A stretch of 7,381 nucleotides of DNA from NCBI GenBank assembly GCA_022865545.1, contig JALHTA010000042.1, forward strand, positions 1 through 7,381. The letters run 5' to 3'. The notes beneath the pieces are model-generated. The model was not told the origin of the DNA. It made no database searches and was given only the letters and a program-made list of their open reading frames with translations. A program made the translations under genes and the position numbers. How positions within the stretch are numbered: position 1 is the first letter of the stretch; each line of letters starts with the position of its first letter. Origin of the DNA: Actinomycetota bacterium. GTDB lineage: Bacteria; Actinomycetota; Humimicrobiia; Humimicrobiales; Humimicrobiaceae. Shown here piece after piece: positions 5,714 to 7,381 of this stretch.

Positions 5714-6811
5714 ATGGCAAAGGTACTCTTAAAAGACCTGACCAAGCGATTCGATGACGTAGTGGCTGTTAATAATGTGAACGACGTTATCGAAGACCAA
5801 CAATTTGTGGTCCTGGTAGGACCCTCAGGATGCGGTAAAACCACAACGCTGCGTATGATTGCAGGGTTGGAGGAAGTAACCGAGGGAGAAATCTATATCG
5901 GAGATCGGCTCGTCAACGATGTCCCACCAAAGGACAGGGATATCGCGATGGTGTTTCAGAACTATGCCCTTTACCCCCACATGGATGTGTACAACAATAT
6001 GGCCTTCGGACTAAAACTCCGAAGAACCCCAAAGGCCGAGATCGAAAAAAGAGTAACTGATGCGGCCAGGATCCTCCATATCGAAGACTTATTGAAAAGA
6101 AAACCCAAACAGCTTTCTGGTGGACAGAGACAGAGAGTCGCGCTCGGAAGAGCTATCGTAAGGGACCCAAAAGTATTCCTTATGGACGAACCGCTTTCAA
6201 ACCTTGATGCAAAACTCAGGGTACAGATGAGAACAGAGATCGCCAAACTTCACCAGCGGTTAAAGGCTACAATCGTATATGTTACTCATGACCAGACAGA
6301 AGCCATGACGATGGCGGACAAGATAATCATCATGAAGGACGGGCTTGTACAGCAGACAGGAAAACCTCAGGAAGTCTATGATCACCCTAAAAACATGTTT
6401 GTTGCAGGATTTATTGGATCACCAGCTATGAACTTTGTGGATGTAACTGTAACTGATAAGTTAACACTCAAAAATCATCAGTTTGAGATCGATACTCCTC
6501 AAAAGATCAAGGATATTATAAAGAGTAATAATCTTGAAGGCAAAGATATCGTTATGGGGATTAGGCCCGAGGACCTGGAAGACTCAGCATTTGTCGAGGA
6601 TTCAAATGACAGAAATACTCTAACCGCAATTGTAGAAGTAACAGAGCCTATGGGTGCTGAGATCTATGTATATGTGGACATAAATGGAGTCCTTATGACA
6701 GCAAGGGTCACTCCGAAGTCGATGCTGAAGAGCGGCGATTCTGCCAAATTGTTCATGGATATTGAAATGATCCATCTCTTTGACAAAGAAACAGAGAAGG
6801 CATATATCTAG
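5714..6811 (+). CDS. ugpC: ABC importer ATPase of the MalK/UgpC/MsmX (CUT1 sugar) family
   Basis: This is a cytoplasmic nucleotide-binding subunit that drives a binding-protein-dependent importer, most often for oligosaccharides, glycerol-3-phosphate or similar substrates. The 365-residue length is typical. Motifs are Walker A GPSGCGKT at 36-43, Q-loop Gln82, signature LSGGQ at 134-138, Walker B VFLMDEP at 154-160 with Glu159, D-loop SNLDAK at 162-167 and switch His192. Residues from about 235 form the C-terminal regulatory OB/TOBE region, with GIRPEDL at 282-288. All ATPase residues are present. No permease or binding-protein gene is adjacent, and the gene lies between its own candidate promoter and a strong terminator. 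Isoleucine codons in the first 240 residues are 12 ATC, 2 ATT and 1 ATA, unlike ATA-rich hisC. The substrate cannot be read from sequence; the symbol reflects family naming, and malK or msmX would be equally fair. Confidence 0.93.
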   Translation: MAKVLLKDLTKRFDDVVAVNNVNDVIEDQQFVVLVGPSGCGKTTTLRMIAGLEEVTEGEIYIGDRLVNDVPPKDRDIAMVFQNYALYPHMDVYNNMAFGLKLRRTPKAEIEKRVTDAARILHIEDLLKRKPKQLSGGQRQRVALGRAIVRDPKVFLMDEPLSNLDAKLRVQMRTEIAKLHQRLKATIVYVTHDQTEAMTMADKIIIMKDGLVQQTGKPQEVYDHPKNMFVAGFIGSPAMNFVDVTVTDKLTLKNHQFEIDTPQKIKDIIKSNNLEGKDIVMGIRPEDLEDSAFVEDSNDRNTLTAIVEVTEPMGAEIYVYVDINGVLMTARVTPKSMLKSGDSAKLFMDIEMIHLFDKETEKAYI

Positions 6812-6840
6812 TAGTAGCGTATTATTATTAAATTTATATT

Positions 6841-6891
6841 AAAAGTAAGGCACAATATAAGTAATTATATTGTGCTTTACTTTTTCTTTTT
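6841..6891 (+). terminator. Intrinsic terminator after the ABC ATPase gene
   Basis: Bases 6841-6860 pair with 6865-6884 to form a 20-bp stem with one G-U pair, capped by GTAA, which fits the stable GNRA tetraloop class. The 3' arm runs into TTTTTCTTTTT (6881-6891). The A-run at the 5' edge of the stem could make it act in both directions. It starts 29 bases after the ATPase stop. Confidence 0.93.
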
Positions 6892-6898
6892 ATAAAAT
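6870..6898 (+). promoter_or_regulatory. Weak candidate promoter for the flavoprotein gene
   Basis: TTGTGC (6870-6875, 3/6 match) and TAAAAT (6893-6898, 5/6 match) are 17 bases apart and overlap the 3' half of the terminator. Transcription would begin near 6905, almost at the ATG at 6907, so the mRNA would be nearly leaderless. The -35 is poor and the region is AT-rich, so this may be chance. Confidence 0.2.
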
Positions 6899-6906
6899 TA
6901 GGGCGT

Positions 6907-7381
6907 ATGGAATCAAGATATGATGTAATAATTTCGGGAGCCGGACCATCAGGCAGCTTGCTTGGTTTTCTGCTCTCCCAAAATAATATAAAGACTCTGA
7001 TAATAGATAAGAAGATTTTCCCCCGTTATAAGATCTGTGCGGGTGGCTTACAGGATAGGATACTCGAACTCATCCCTTTCGATATTAATAGTATCATCCA
7101 TAAAAGTTTCGAAAGCATCCTGTTCTCTCTAAAGGGCCGTGATAATTTCTTAAAGATATACGGAAGTCCTATAATCCATACTGTTGACCGGAGAGAATTT
7201 GACCACTTTCTTGCAGAAAGGGCTGCGGATAATGGATGCAGTATTAGATTCGGTGAAGAAGTAATATATTTTGAAAGTAATAATAGTGGTATTATTGTAA
7301 AGACAGAAAAATATAAATACAATACAAGGATACTTATAGGTGCCGATGGAATAAGGGGTTTGGTCCACCGTAGGATAACCG
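6907..7381 (+). CDS. Geranylgeranyl-reductase-family FAD oxidoreductase, 3'-truncated by window edge
   Basis: An open frame runs from ATG 6907 to the window end without a stop, giving 158 codons; family members are about 350-400 residues, so less than half is seen. The N-terminus is a FAD-binding Rossmann fold: YDVIISGAGPSGS (residues 5-17, Gly11, Gly13, Gly16) with an acidic residue, Asp34, ending the second strand. FPRYKICAGGL at 38-48 matches the conserved Lys-x-Cys-x-Gly-Gly segment of geranylgeranyl reductases (Cys44). DRREFDHFLAERA at 94-106 and IGADGIRG at 144-151 are further hallmarks of this flavoprotein class. Family members reduce isoprenoid double bonds, such as in archaeal lipids, chlorophyll side chains or menaquinone tails; the bacterial substrate here is unknown. 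The start has only a weak AGGG at 6900-6903, close to the ATG. A FixC-like or other group A flavoprotein is the alternative. Confidence 0.85.
   Translation, partial: MESRYDVIISGAGPSGSLLGFLLSQNNIKTLIIDKKIFPRYKICAGGLQDRILELIPFDINSIIHKSFESILFSLKGRDNFLKIYGSPIIHTVDRREFDHFLAERAADNGCSIRFGEEVIYFESNNSGIIVKTEKYKYNTRILIGADGIRGLVHRRIT

Overview
The window looks like a piece of an AT-rich bacterial chromosome, probably from an anaerobe. Lgt (lipoprotein lipidation), Shine-Dalgarno-led starts and an intrinsic terminator point to Bacteria. A corrinoid-type methyl-tetrahydrofolate methyltransferase and the Fe-S enzyme QueH suggest anaerobic metabolism. I cannot name a phylum from sequence alone. Isoleucine is mostly coded by ATA in hisC, but not in the ABC ATPase gene.

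Layout. 1-606: 3' part of a CcdA-type membrane thiol transporter (+). 710-1525: lgt, prolipoprotein diacylglyceryl transferase (+), with a UUG start. 1630-2187: queH, epoxyqueuosine reductase (-), convergent with lgt and divergent from hisD. 2282-3619: hisD (+). 3676-4776: hisC (+). 4818-5657: pterin-binding methyltransferase of the MtgA/AcsE type (+), preceded by an overlapping 14-codon reading frame. 5714-6811: MalK/UgpC/MsmX-type ABC importer ATPase (+). 6841-6891: strong intrinsic terminator. 6907-7381: 5' part of a geranylgeranyl-reductase-family flavoprotein (+), which runs off the window. There are no tRNA or rRNA genes, insertion sequences or CRISPR arrays that I can see, and no gene-free stretch longer than about 110 bases.

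How the genes fit together. CcdA and Lgt both serve the cell envelope: reducing power across the membrane, and lipid anchoring of exported proteins. HisD and HisC catalyse late steps of histidine synthesis; the rest of the pathway is not here. The methyltransferase would move methyl groups between methyl-tetrahydrofolate and a corrinoid protein, but no corrinoid protein or partner methyltransferase is in view. The ABC ATPase has no permease or binding-protein gene beside it and seems to form its own transcription unit. It may be a shared ATPase for several sugar importers.

The coding content is mostly conserved housekeeping, and I found no clear new multi-gene system. The most interesting signals are in the short gaps: a perfect 11-bp dyad that overlaps a TATAAT box and encloses the ribosome binding site of the ATPase gene; a perfect 10-bp hairpin without a U-tract just before the hisC ribosome binding site; a small leader frame with an A-heptamer just before the methyltransferase; and two substitutions at motif positions in CcdA and Lgt.
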